Source: Streptomyces sp. CB02056 (GTDB taxonomy: Bacteria > Actinomycetota > Actinomycetes > Streptomycetales > Streptomycetaceae). Taken from it: a stretch of DNA of 40,662 bases. The number at the start of each line of letters is the position of its first letter. Within the stretch, counting starts at the first letter, position 1. The position numbers and the translations under genes are program-made. The notes under the pieces are model-generated. The model ran no database searches, was not told where the DNA came from, and saw nothing but the letters and a program-made list of their open reading frames with translations. The stretch is taken from the NCBI RefSeq assembly GCF_001905545.1, contig NZ_LIPD01000005.1, positions 248,585 through 289,246 of the forward strand, given 5' to 3'. Below are positions 1 to 7,612 of this stretch, one piece after another.

Positions 1-35
1 TCCCCCGGGCAGCGCGGTGTCAGCGGCCCGTAAAG

Positions 36-54
36 TTAGCTTAGGCACACCTAA
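36..54. promoter_or_regulatory. Iron box (DmdR1/IdeR-type operator)
   Basis: TTAGCTTAGGCACACCTAA matches the actinobacterial iron-box consensus TTAGGTTAGGCTAACCTAA at 16 of 19 positions. A good -10 hexamer, TAATAT at 52-57, overlaps its right end on the plus strand. That geometry suggests iron-dependent repression of rightward transcription into the blaI/M56 pair. A leftward gene outside the window could also be its target. Confidence 0.75.
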
Positions 55-57
55 TAT

Positions 58-76
58 CGAGGGCGCTTCGCCCTCG
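58..76. other. 5' leader hairpin
   Basis: An 8-bp stem (CGAGGGCG / CGCCCTCG) with a three-base loop sits immediately after the -10 hexamer at 52-57, so it would lie at the very 5' end of the blaI transcript. Its role is unknown. It could protect the mRNA end or weakly terminate transcription. Confidence 0.4.
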
Positions 77-166
77 GCGCGGGCGGCGGCGGTACGGACC
101 TCACATCCCGGCGCGCGCGGCCCGCTCCGGTGTGCCTGCCGGAGAGCTGCGAGAACGGGAGTGGAG

Positions 167-589
167 ATGCTGGGTGGCGGTCGGGACGCCAGACGTCCGC
201 ACGGGGAGCTGGTCGCGGACGTGCTGGCGGTGCTGTGGGCGGCCGGGGAGCCGCTGACCGCCCAGCAGGTCAAGGAGACCCTGAACCAGGGGCTGGCCCG
301 CACCACCGTGGCGACGATCCTCACCCGCCTGCACGAGAAGGGCACCCTGGTCCGCTCCCGCCCCGGGCGGTCCTTCGCCTACGCCCCCGTGGAGGACGCC
401 GCCGGACTGGCCGCCGGGCGGATGCGCCGGGAGCTGGAGAAGGAGCCCCAGCGCGACCTGGTGCTGAAGCGGTTCGTCTCCTCGCTGTCCGAGGACGACG
501 AGGACGTCCTGCGCCGCCTGCTCCTCGACGCCCGCCCCGAGGCCGAGGCCACTGCTGGAGCAGCCGCCGAACCCGAGGACCGCGCATGA
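167..589 (+). CDS. BlaI/MecI/CopY-family transcriptional repressor
   Basis: This is a 140-residue winged-helix repressor of the BlaI/MecI family. The helix-turn-helix is visible as LTAQQVKETLN followed by ARTTVATILTRLHEKG at about residues 30-60, then a wing (RSFAYAP). The C-terminal third is helical and acidic, as in the family's dimerisation and cleavage region. In the family, a partner M56 protease cleaves the repressor to switch genes on, and that partner follows directly with an ATGA overlap. I chose ATG 167; an in-frame GTG at 161 is an alternative, and an open frame continues upstream to 17 without family similarity. An iron box and a -10 element lie about 110 bases upstream. Direct targets cannot be read from the sequence. 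Confidence 0.88.
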   Translation: MLGGGRDARRPHGELVADVLAVLWAAGEPLTAQQVKETLNQGLARTTVATILTRLHEKGTLVRSRPGRSFAYAPVEDAAGLAAGRMRRELEKEPQRDLVLKRFVSSLSEDDEDVLRRLLLDARPEAEATAGAAAEPEDRA

Positions 590-1533
590 GCCTGGTCCTG
601 GTGCTCGTCGCCCTGGCGCTGCTGGTCCCCTGGGCCGCGGTGCCGGCGGCCCGCCGCCTGGCCGTCCTGCTGCCGCCGCGCGAGGCCTCGTTCACCCTCG
701 CCGGCGCGGCCGTCCTGCTGGCGGGCGGCACCGCCGCGGCCCTCGTCGGCCTGTTCCACGTCCCGTTCCTGGCGGGCCTGGAGCACCTGCCGCTGTCCCA
801 CGTCCTCGCCCGGTGGCCCGCCGTGGTGCCGGTGTCCGGCGCCGCCGGGGTGCTGCTGGCCGTCCAGGCCGTACGGCTGGGGCGGCGGTGGCGGAGGCAG
901 CGCGCGCTGCTGGCCCGCGCCTGGGAGTTGACCGGCGGCGCGACCAGCGACGGCGACCTGCTCGTGGTGGCGGGCGAGGAGGCGGAGGCCTTCGCCCTGC
1001 CCGCCCACCGGGGGCGTCCCGGCCGGGTCGTCGTCTCGGCCGGCATGCTCCGGGCGCTGGGGCCGACGGAGCGGGCGGTGCTGCTCGCCCACGAGCGCGC
1101 CCACCTGCGCGGGCGCCACCACCTGCTCTCGGCCGCGGCCGACCTCGCCGCCGCCGTCCACCCGGCGCTGGGCCGGCTGCGGGCCGACCTCGACTTCCAC
1201 CTGGAGCGGTGGGCCGACGAGCAGGCCGCCCGCGCGGTCGCCGACCGGCGCACCGCCGCGACGGCCATCGCCCGGGCGGCCCTGGCCGGGTCGCCGTCCG
1301 TCCGCCACGCCACGGGCCCGCTGCTGTCGGTGAGCTCCGGTCCGGTGCCCCAGCGCGTCCAGGCGCTCCTGGGCCCCGCGCCCGCCCGGCCGACCGGCCA
1401 CCGGGCGCGGGCCGCCGTCGCCCTGCTCGCGGCCGTCGCGGTCGCGGCCCTGCTCGGCGTGGGCCTGGCCTACGGGCTGCACGAGTACGTCGAGTACGCG
1501 GCCCGGGCCCTGCTGGCGCACGGCACCGTTTGA
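586..1533 (+). CDS. M56-family membrane metalloprotease (BlaR/MecR-like)
   Basis: This is a 315-residue integral membrane zinc protease. Hydrophobic segments lie at about residues 3-20, 36-58, 80-97 and 267-290. The zinc motif HERAH (HExxH type) is at 169-173, and an acidic ERWADEQA segment at about 207-214 supplies the likely third ligand. It has no penicillin-binding sensor domain, so it is the short form common in actinobacteria rather than a true BlaR1. The ATG overlaps the stop of the blaI-like gene (ATGA), which implies co-translation and a protease/repressor pair. The inducing signal is unknown. The iron box upstream makes metal or envelope stress plausible. Confidence 0.88.
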   Translation: MSLVLVLVALALLVPWAAVPAARRLAVLLPPREASFTLAGAAVLLAGGTAAALVGLFHVPFLAGLEHLPLSHVLARWPAVVPVSGAAGVLLAVQAVRLGRRWRRQRALLARAWELTGGATSDGDLLVVAGEEAEAFALPAHRGRPGRVVVSAGMLRALGPTERAVLLAHERAHLRGRHHLLSAAADLAAAVHPALGRLRADLDFHLERWADEQAARAVADRRTAATAIARAALAGSPSVRHATGPLLSVSSGPVPQRVQALLGPAPARPTGHRARAAVALLAAVAVAALLGVGLAYGLHEYVEYAARALLAHGTV

Positions 1534-1535
1534 CG

Positions 1536-1545
1536 ACATCGATGT
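1536..1545. promoter_or_regulatory. Palindrome ACATCGATGT, possible BlaI-type operator
   Basis: This perfect 10-base palindrome starts two bases after the M56 stop. It continues into ATGTAGAC, an 8-mer that recurs at about 7432-7439 in the siderophore promoter region. BlaI-family operators are often built on TACA/TGTA dyads, so this could be a BlaI site. The assignment is weak. Confidence 0.25.
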
Positions 1546-1741
1546 AGACCAACTGTTCGGGCCCGGGTATGGTGAGCCTCGGCTTGCGCGCGCGGGCCGT
1601 GCCGCCGTCGTCCGCCGACGGTCAGCCGTCCGTCGGGGACCGTGTCCACCCGGTCCCGGGGCCCGGCGCTCCCGTGCGGATGCCACCCCTGTGGCCCCCG
1701 GCCCGAGAACACGGCGGCCTTCCCGGACGATTGGACCTGCT

Positions 1742-2323
1742 GTGTACGACGGGAGGACGGGGTCGACGAGCCCCTTCGAACAGACCGTCTACCTCCTGTC
1801 GACGGCCGGCCGGGCGGCCGACCGCCTGCTGGCCGACCGCCTCGGCTCGCGCGGGATGGGCCGCGCCCACCAGACGCTGCTGTCCGCGCTCGCCCAGCTG
1901 GGGCCGCACGGGCGCCACGACCTCGTCGAGCGCGCCGCCGCGACCGGGACCGACGCCGACCAGGCACTGGACGACCTGCTGTCCGCGGGCCTGGTGCACT
2001 CCATGGTCGTCCACATCCGCGGACGGCAGGAAGTGCTGACGATCACCCCGGCCGGGCAGGCGGCGCTGGACGTGCTGCACGAGGACGCCTCCGCCGTCCA
2101 GGAGGACCTGCTCGCCCCGTTGACGAAGGGCCAGCGCGCCGAGCTCAACTCCCTGCTGCGGCGGGTGTGCGCGGCGGCCGGCCGCGGCGCGGGACGCCGC
2201 ACGCCCGCGCGGTCGGGCCCCCGCTGGGTGCTGACCGGCGGACAGCGCCGGAGGTGGGTCGTCGAGCAGGACGCCGCCGCCGGTGCGGCCGCGCGCCCGG
2301 ACAGGGCCGCGCCCGGCCGGTGA
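1742..2323 (+). CDS. MarR-like winged-helix transcriptional regulator
   Basis: This is a protein of about 193 residues with MarR-like layout: an N-terminal helix, a winged helix (LLSALAQLGPHG, then ATGTDADQALDDLLSAGLVHSMV, then the wing REVLTITPAGQAAL-type segment) and a C-terminal dimerisation helix (QEDLLAPLTKGQRAELNSLLRRV). A basic, low-complexity tail of about 50 residues follows. The start is uncertain: GTG 1742 is used here, and the frame stays open to an ATG at 1691; no strong ribosome site decides. It lies between the BlaI/M56 pair and the convergent importer operon, about 200 bases from the M56 gene. Its target is unknown. Confidence 0.7.
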   Translation: MYDGRTGSTSPFEQTVYLLSTAGRAADRLLADRLGSRGMGRAHQTLLSALAQLGPHGRHDLVERAAATGTDADQALDDLLSAGLVHSMVVHIRGRQEVLTITPAGQAALDVLHEDASAVQEDLLAPLTKGQRAELNSLLRRVCAAAGRGAGRRTPARSGPRWVLTGGQRRRWVVEQDAAAGAAARPDRAAPGR

Positions 2324-2324
2324 G

Positions 2325-2336
2325 CACGGCGCCGTG
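2325..2336. terminator. Short palindrome between convergent genes
   Basis: CACGGCGCCGTG is a perfect 12-base dyad, two bases after the MarR-like stop and before the convergent ATPase stop at 2372. It could end transcription in either direction, but it has no U-tract and the stem is short. Confidence 0.35.
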
Positions 2337-2371
2337 ACCGGCGGGGCTCCCGTAGCCGGTGCGGCGCCGGG

Positions 2372-3856
2372 TCAGCGCACGCTGCCCGCGGGCTGCTTGG
2401 TCACGGACGGTGCGGACAACGGCCCCCCGAGCGGCAGGACGCGGTCGGCGCGGCCGGTGACCAGGGGGAGGTCGTGGCTGACCAGGACGACCGCCAGGCC
2501 CCGGCCGGTGCGCAGGCCGTCGAGGAGGTCCATGAGCGCGGCGGCGGTGTCGGTGTCGAGGGCGGAGGTGACCTCGTCGCAGAGCAGCACGTCGGGTTCG
2601 GCGGCCAGGGCGCGGGCCAGGGAGACCCGCTGGCGCTGACCGCCGGAGAGCTCGTGGGGGTGGCGGGCCGCGTAGCGCGCGGGCAGGCCGACGGCGTCGA
2701 GCAGTTCGGCGACGCGCTCCTCGCACCGGGCGGCGGGCAGGGCGAAGTGCAGCTTCAGCGGCCGGGTGAGGGTGGCGCCGACGGTGCGGGCGGGGTTGAG
2801 GGCGCCGAGGGGGTTCTGCGGGACGAGCTGGATGCGGCGGCGCTGGTCGCGGGTGCGGCGCCGGTAGGAGGCGGCCAGCGGCTGGTCGTGGAGCGTGAGG
2901 GTGCCGGTGTCGGGAGTGTGGAGTCCGGCGAGGGTGCGCACCAGGGTGGTCTTTCCGCAGCCTGACGGGCCGACGATTCCGGTGAGGGTGCCCGGGGTCA
3001 GGTCGAGGTCGACGTCCGCGAGGACGGTGCGCCGGGTGCGGCCGCTGCCCGTGTGGGCGCCGAGCGCCCGCACGCTCAGCACGGGGCCGCCGCCCTCGGC
3101 AGGCCGGGGCCCGCTCTCGGCCACCACCGCCGCCGGGCGGGCCGGCGCGGACGGCGGGGACGGCGGGGCCTGCGCGGGCCACAGGGCGAGGGCGTCGTCG
3201 GCGCAGCGGGCGACGAAGTCGGGGTCGTGGCTGGTGAAGGCGATGGCGATGCCGTCGCGCTCGGCGATGGCGCGCAGCAGCTCGGCGATGTCGTCGCGCA
3301 GGGCGGCGTCGAGGCCCGCGGTGGGTTCGTCGAGCAGGAGGATCTCCGGCCGGCGGGCGAGGGCGCGGGCGAGGGCGACCCGGCGCTGCTGGCCGCCGGA
3401 CAGCCCCGCGGTGCGGCGGTGTTCGAGGCGCTCGTCGGCGGGCAGCCGGACGGTGCGCAGCAGTTCGGGTACGGAGGTGCGGCGGCGGTCGGCGGCGGTC
3501 TCGGTGACGAGGCGCTCGACGCGCATCCGCGGGTTGAGGCCGGAGCCCGGGTCCTGGCCGACGAAGGCGAGCCGGTGGCGGCGGAGGCGGCGCAGTTCCT
3601 CGGGCGGCAGGGCGAGGATGTCCTGGCCGAGGACGTCGACGCCGCCGCCGCTGACGCGGGCGCCGGGCGGGAGGGCGCCGACGAGGGCGCGCAGCAGGGT
3701 GGTCTTGCCGGCGCCGGAGGGGCCGGTGATGGCGTGGACCCGGCCCGGGACGAGGGCGAGGTCGGCGTCGGTGAGCAGGGGCGTGTCCCCGAGCATGACG
3801 GTCAGGCCGGTGGCGCGGGCGGCGGGGGCGGGGGCGCTCACAGCGGGGGTGCTCAC
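2372..3856 (-). CDS. Fused double-ATPase of an Opp/Nik/Cnt-type ABC importer
   Basis: This 494-residue protein carries two complete ABC ATPase domains, equivalent to OppD and OppF (or CntD and CntF) joined. Domain 1 has Walker A GPSGAGKT at 45-52, signature LSGGQ at 152-156 and Walker B LLLDEPT at 173-179. A proline/alanine linker runs from about 225 to 255. Domain 2 has Walker A GPSGCGKT at 296-303, another LSGGQ near 410 and a Walker B with LLCDEVTSALD, where valine replaces the usual proline. It is the last gene of the leftward operon. Its GTG at 3856 overlaps the stop of the second permease (GTGA). It would power uptake of the metal-loaded chelator or a peptide. Confidence 0.9.
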   Translation of the reverse strand: MSTPAVSAPAPAARATGLTVMLGDTPLLTDADLALVPGRVHAITGPSGAGKTTLLRALVGALPPGARVSGGGVDVLGQDILALPPEELRRLRRHRLAFVGQDPGSGLNPRMRVERLVTETAADRRRTSVPELLRTVRLPADERLEHRRTAGLSGGQQRRVALARALARRPEILLLDEPTAGLDAALRDDIAELLRAIAERDGIAIAFTSHDPDFVARCADDALALWPAQAPPSPPSAPARPAAVVAESGPRPAEGGGPVLSVRALGAHTGSGRTRRTVLADVDLDLTPGTLTGIVGPSGCGKTTLVRTLAGLHTPDTGTLTLHDQPLAASYRRRTRDQRRRIQLVPQNPLGALNPARTVGATLTRPLKLHFALPAARCEERVAELLDAVGLPARYAARHPHELSGGQRQRVSLARALAAEPDVLLCDEVTSALDTDTAAALMDLLDGLRTGRGLAVVLVSHDLPLVTGRADRVLPLGGPLSAPSVTKQPAGSVR

Positions 3857-4704
3857 AGCGGGGTCTCCGGGGTGGGCCGGGCGGGGGCGAGGGCTTCGGC
3901 GGCGAGGTTGACGCTGATGGCGAGCAGGCCGATGGCCAGGCAGGGCGCGCCGACGGCCCAGGGGTTGAGGGTGATGCCCGCCGCGTTCTCGCGGATCATC
4001 AGCGCCCAGTCGGCCTCGGGTGGTTGGGGGCCGAGCTGGAGGAACGCGGCGACGGAGACGATGTAGACGCCTTCGACGAAGCGCAGGCCGAACAGCGCCA
4101 GCAGGGTGGAGCGCAGGTTGGGCAGGACCTCGCGGAGCATCAGGTGCCCCAGCCGTTCGCCGCCCGCGGCCGCCGCCTCGATGTAGCCGGTGGCGGCGAT
4201 GGGGGCGGCCGCGGCGGCGACGATGCGCACCGCGTACGGGATGCCCAGGAGGACGGCGGCGGCCGCGACGGCCAGGCGTCCTCCGGCGGGCCAGGCCAGG
4301 GCGATGAGCATGATGGCGAGGACGGAGGGCAGGAGGATCGTCAGGTCGGCGAGGCGTTCGATCCACCGGCCCAGCCGGGGCCGCAGGGCGGCGAGGATGC
4401 CGAGGGCGGTGGCGGCGGCGGTGACGACGAGGGCGATGGCCAGGGCGGTGGCGATCAGGGGCGCGCCGCCGGTCAGCAGGCGGCTGAGGACGTCGCGGCC
4501 GAGCTGGTCGCCGCCGAGCGGCACGTCGGCGCCGGCCCCGGCGTACGGGAAGGTGACCGGGGTGTCGATCGGGTGGGGCGCCAGGAACGGCCCCACGAGG
4601 GCGAGGAGGACGAGGAGCAGCGCGGGGACGGCGCGGACGAGGGCGCGCGCCGTGCGCCGGGTGGCGGGCGCGGGGGCCGCTGCTGTCGGGGCGTCGGCGG
4701 TCAT
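3853..4704 (-). CDS. ABC importer permease, OppC/NikC/CntC-type
   Basis: This is a 283-residue inner-membrane permease of the dipeptide/nickel type. It has an N-terminal membrane helix (about 22-42), an extracytoplasmic stretch with the OppC-like segment PLGGDQLGRDVLSRLL, then at least four more hydrophobic segments. A coupling-helix region reads AAAAGGERLGHLMLREVLPN, matching the EAA loop that docks on the ATPase. The ATG at 4704 overlaps the stop of the upstream permease (ATGA), and its own stop overlaps the ATPase start. It forms the channel with the permease at 4701-5681. Confidence 0.9.
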   Translation of the reverse strand: MTADAPTAAAPAPATRRTARALVRAVPALLLVLLALVGPFLAPHPIDTPVTFPYAGAGADVPLGGDQLGRDVLSRLLTGGAPLIATALAIALVVTAAATALGILAALRPRLGRWIERLADLTILLPSVLAIMLIALAWPAGGRLAVAAAAVLLGIPYAVRIVAAAAAPIAATGYIEAAAAGGERLGHLMLREVLPNLRSTLLALFGLRFVEGVYIVSVAAFLQLGPQPPEADWALMIRENAAGITLNPWAVGAPCLAIGLLAISVNLAAEALAPARPTPETPL

Positions 4705-5681
4705 CGGCGCTCCTCTCCGAGGGCGGTGGTGCGGACGAGGTCGGCCAGCAGCAGGAGCAGGCTGATGGCGGCGCCGGCCGCGGCCACGACGCCGGCGATG
4801 AGCGGGGTGTCGCGGTCGGTGATGGCTCCGGCCAGGACGGCGCCGATGCCGGGGTAGTTGAAGAGGGTCTCGACGACGACGGTGCCGCCCAGCAGCATGC
4901 CGGCGGAGGTGGCGATGCCGACGGCGATGGCGGGCAGCGCGCCGGGGAGCATGTGGTGGCCGAGGACGCGCCGGCGCGGCAGGCCGTCGAGGACGGCGGC
5001 CTGGACGTGCGGCAGTGCGGCCTGGTCGGCGAGGGCGCCGCGCACGATGCGGGTGTTCCAGCCGATCTGGGGGACGGCCAGGGAAAGCAGTGGCAGGACG
5101 AGCATGGTCCAGGATTCGGGGGCGCCGTCGGGGCCGGTGAGGGTGACGGCGGGCAGCCAGCCGGTCCACTGGGAGAGCAGGAGCAGCAGGGCGACGGAGA
5201 CGACGAACTCCGGCAGGGCGAAGGCGGCGGTGGAGAGCGCGTCGACGGCCCGGTCGGTGCGCCCGCCGGGGCACAGCGCGGCCCAACTCCCGAGCGCGAG
5301 GGCGCCGATGGTGCTCAGGGCGAGGGCCAGGGTGCCGAGCAGCAGGGTGTTGGGGAAGGGGCCGGCGAGGACGTCGGTGACGTGCTGGCCGCGCGCGGTG
5401 GTGCCGAGGTCGCCGGTGGGCAGGCCGGTCATCCAGTCCCAGAAGCGTTCCGTGACCGGGCGGTCGAGTCCGAGGGCGGTGCGGCGGGCGGCGAGGTCGG
5501 CGGCGGTGACGCCGCGGTCGGAGGTCGCGCCGGCGGCGTCGCCGGGGAGGAGCTCGACGGCGGCGAAGACGCCGGCGAGCAGGACGACGAGCATGGCCAG
5601 GCGCCGGGCGGCCTGCCGGGCGACCCGGCCCGCACCGGGGAGGATGCGGGCCGGGACGCCGTGCGGCTGAAGGGTGGTCAA
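4701..5681 (-). CDS. ABC importer permease, OppB/NikB/CntB-type
   Basis: This is a permease of about 326 residues. The first membrane helix is at about residues 25-45. It is followed by the OppB-family periplasmic segment DLGTTARGQHVTDVLAGPFPNTLLLG, five further hydrophobic stretches and the family ending FNYPGIGAVLAGAITDRDTPLIAG. No ATG or GTG sits at a suitable place. A TTG at 5681 overlaps the stop of the binding-protein gene (TTGA), which I take as a translationally coupled start. The reading frame extends upstream of it but enters the neighbouring gene. It pairs with the permease at 3853-4704. Confidence 0.88.
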   Translation of the reverse strand: MTTLQPHGVPARILPGAGRVARQAARRLAMLVVLLAGVFAAVELLPGDAAGATSDRGVTAADLAARRTALGLDRPVTERFWDWMTGLPTGDLGTTARGQHVTDVLAGPFPNTLLLGTLALALSTIGALALGSWAALCPGGRTDRAVDALSTAAFALPEFVVSVALLLLLSQWTGWLPAVTLTGPDGAPESWTMLVLPLLSLAVPQIGWNTRIVRGALADQAALPHVQAAVLDGLPRRRVLGHHMLPGALPAIAVGIATSAGMLLGGTVVVETLFNYPGIGAVLAGAITDRDTPLIAGVVAAAGAAISLLLLLADLVRTTALGEERR

Positions 5682-7237
5682 CGGGACAGCCAGGTCTTCT
5701 CGAGCTGGACGCGGCCGTAGCCGGGGAGCTTGGGCAGGTCGCGCACGGCGGCGCCGGCGAGGTCGATGCCGTCGGCCATGCCCCACAGCAGGTAGCCGGA
5801 CCTGGCGAACTCGATCTCCTGGAGCTGGTGCAGCAGCGTGCCGCGCGCGGCGGCGTCAGCGGTGCCCATGGCCGTGCGGTAGGCCTCGTCGAAGGCGGGG
5901 TCCTTGAAGCCGGACTCGTTCTGGCCGGCGTCGGAGAGCATCGTCTTGGCGGCGAAGAAGACGACCGAGTCGTTGGTGCCCCAGTACGTCGTGTAGAGCG
6001 TGCCCTTGAGCCAGGTGGCGTCCCAGAACACCTTGGAGTCCTGCTTGACGACGTTGATCTTCACGCCGGCCTCGCGGACCTGGGTGGCGAACAGGGTCGC
6101 GGACTCGGCCAGGCCGGAGATGTCCTCGGTGGTGATGAGGTCGTAGGTCCGGGAGGTGTCGAATCCGGCGTCCGCGAGGAGTCGCTTGGCCTTGGCGAGG
6201 TCGCGGGTGCGCTGGGGGATGTCCTTGGCGAGGGCGGGGTCGCCGGTGCCGAGGATGTCGTTGGCGACGCTGCCGTAGCCGGAGAGGACCTGCTTGACCA
6301 TCGCGTCGCGGTCGACCGCCAGCTTCAGCGCCTCGCGCACCCGGGGGTCGGCGAAGGGGCCGTCGGCGGTGCGCATGACGATCGGCATCGCCATGTCGTT
6401 GGGGCGGCGCAGGATCCGGACGTCCTTGCGGGCCTCGGCGGTGCGGGCGGCGACGGCGCCGACGTTGGAGGCGACGTCGATCTGCCCGGCGAGCAGGGCG
6501 TTCGCCATGGCCTGGGGGCTCTCGAAGAGGCGGACCTCGACGGCGTCGAGGAGGACCTTTCCGCCGTACCACTGGTCGTTGCGCACCAGGCGGGCGTTGC
6601 CGTCGCGGTACCAGTCGAGTTTGAACGGGCCGGTGCCGGGGGCTCCGGCGATCGCGTCGTCCTTGGTGTCCTTCTTGAGGACGAAGGTGGTGAGGCGGGT
6701 CTGCAGCGGCAGGTCGGCGTTGGGGTAGTCGGAGACCAGGACGACGGTCTTCGGGTCCTCGGCCCTGATGCCCTCGGGCTGGATGCCGGGCAGGCGGCTC
6801 TTGCCGGCCGGGGTGTCGCGCAGGCGCCGCAGCGACCAGACGACGTCGGCGGCGGTGACGGGGGTGCCGTCGTGGAAGACGGCGCCGTCGGCGATCGTGA
6901 AGCGCCAGGTCGTCAGGTCCTCCGACGGCTTCCAGGAGGCGGCCAGGCGCGGGACGGTGTTGGCGGTGTCCCCGGGTATCGCGAGGGTGTCGTAGAGCAG
7001 GCTGATGATCAGGTAGTCGCTCTCGTTGGCCTGGGTGCCGTGCGGGTCACGGGTGATCGCCGAGGCCTTGCCGAGGGCGCCGACCTTCAGCGTTCCCCCG
7101 GCGCGGGGCTGCGCGGACGCCGTACCGGCCGGTGCGGCGTCCTTGGATCCGCCCGTGCCGCTGCCGCAGGCGGCCAGCGCACCGGCCGCCCCGATACCGG
7201 CACCGGCCCACAGCAGCTGTCGTCGGGTGACGCGCAC
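5678..7237 (-). CDS. Tat-exported lipoprotein, family 5 extracellular solute-binding protein
   Basis: This 519-residue SBP_bac_5 protein (OppA/NikA/CntA family) captures the ligand for the importer. The N-terminus has twin arginines (TRRQLLW), a hydrophobic stretch and a lipobox LAAC with Cys24, so it is probably Tat-exported and lipid-anchored. Family landmarks include the DPHGTQANESDYLIISLLYDTL region near the mature start, FHDGTPVTAADVVWSLRRLRD and GTGPFKLDWY. The start GTG 7237 has GAGGA at good spacing. It is the first gene of the leftward operon, with an iron box 30 bases upstream. Siderophore importers usually use FhuD/FepB-type proteins. This family instead serves peptides, nickel and opine metallophores, which fits a small amino-acid-derived chelator. 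Confidence 0.9.
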   Translation of the reverse strand: MRVTRRQLLWAGAGIGAAGALAACGSGTGGSKDAAPAGTASAQPRAGGTLKVGALGKASAITRDPHGTQANESDYLIISLLYDTLAIPGDTANTVPRLAASWKPSEDLTTWRFTIADGAVFHDGTPVTAADVVWSLRRLRDTPAGKSRLPGIQPEGIRAEDPKTVVLVSDYPNADLPLQTRLTTFVLKKDTKDDAIAGAPGTGPFKLDWYRDGNARLVRNDQWYGGKVLLDAVEVRLFESPQAMANALLAGQIDVASNVGAVAARTAEARKDVRILRRPNDMAMPIVMRTADGPFADPRVREALKLAVDRDAMVKQVLSGYGSVANDILGTGDPALAKDIPQRTRDLAKAKRLLADAGFDTSRTYDLITTEDISGLAESATLFATQVREAGVKINVVKQDSKVFWDATWLKGTLYTTYWGTNDSVVFFAAKTMLSDAGQNESGFKDPAFDEAYRTAMGTADAAARGTLLHQLQEIEFARSGYLLWGMADGIDLAGAAVRDLPKLPGYGRVQLEKTWLSR

Positions 7238-7266
7238 GTTCGTTCCTCGATTCGGATTGCGCTCGA

Positions 7267-7285
7267 TTTGCTTAGGCTTACCTAC
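7267..7285 (-). promoter_or_regulatory. Iron box upstream of the importer operon
   Basis: TTTGCTTAGGCTTACCTAC agrees with the iron-box consensus at about 15 of 19 positions. It lies 30 bases before the binding-protein start on the minus strand. Read leftward it contains TAGGTA, a plausible -10, so a bound DmdR1/IdeR-type repressor would block the importer promoter when iron is plentiful. Confidence 0.75.
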
Positions 7286-7444
7286 CCTAAGTTCGAGGCC
7301 GCCCGCAAGCCGCCCGGCGGAGCGCACCCTCGTTCCGGCCGTGCGCCCCTCGCTCCCAAAACGCCTCGTGAGCAGCAGAATTGACCCTGAGCGGCCTGTG
7401 CGCCGCCGCCGGAAGCCGAGACTACGTAAATGTAGACATCCGAT

Positions 7445-7463
7445 TTGGGTAAGGCTTGCCTTA
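7445..7463 (+). promoter_or_regulatory. Iron box upstream of the biosynthesis operon
   Basis: TTGGGTAAGGCTTGCCTTA is an iron-box match whose core GTAAGGC TT GCCTTAC (7449-7464) is a perfect 7-bp inverted repeat. It covers the candidate -35 element TTGCCT at 7456-7461. Confidence 0.78.
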
Positions 7464-7484
7464 CTTCGAAGTCGTTGTTACGTT
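7456..7484 (+). promoter_or_regulatory. Candidate sigma-70 promoter of the biosynthesis operon
   Basis: TTGCCT (7456-7461), a 17-base spacer and TACGTT (7479-7484) form a plausible housekeeping promoter whose -35 lies inside the iron box. The transcript would start near 7491 and leave a leader of about 120 bases before the GTG at 7613. Confidence 0.5.
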
Positions 7485-7612
7485 CATGTCGTCCGGCCGT
7501 TCGAGCCGCCCCGGACCCCACGCCCCACGCGCTGCTCCCGCCCGTCCCACACCGGTGCGGTGATGCCGCGTGCTCGCACACCTCTCCCGTCCCGCCCCCG
7601 GAAGGTCCCGCC

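Larger units (their letters stand above)
7238..7612. promoter_or_regulatory. Divergent promoter region of the metallophore locus
   Basis: This 375-base gene-free stretch separates the importer and biosynthesis operons. It is less GC-rich than its surroundings near 7420-7490 and contains two iron boxes (7267-7285 and 7445-7463). A near-dyad CTACGTAAATGTAG at about 7424-7437 lies next to the second. No small gene with convincing codon use is seen in it. Confidence 0.8.

Noticed and set aside
5828..7384. Rightward open frame opposite the binding-protein gene
   Set aside because: It is antisense to a clear Tat lipoprotein gene; its Gly/Val/Asp-rich sequence is a complement-strand artefact.
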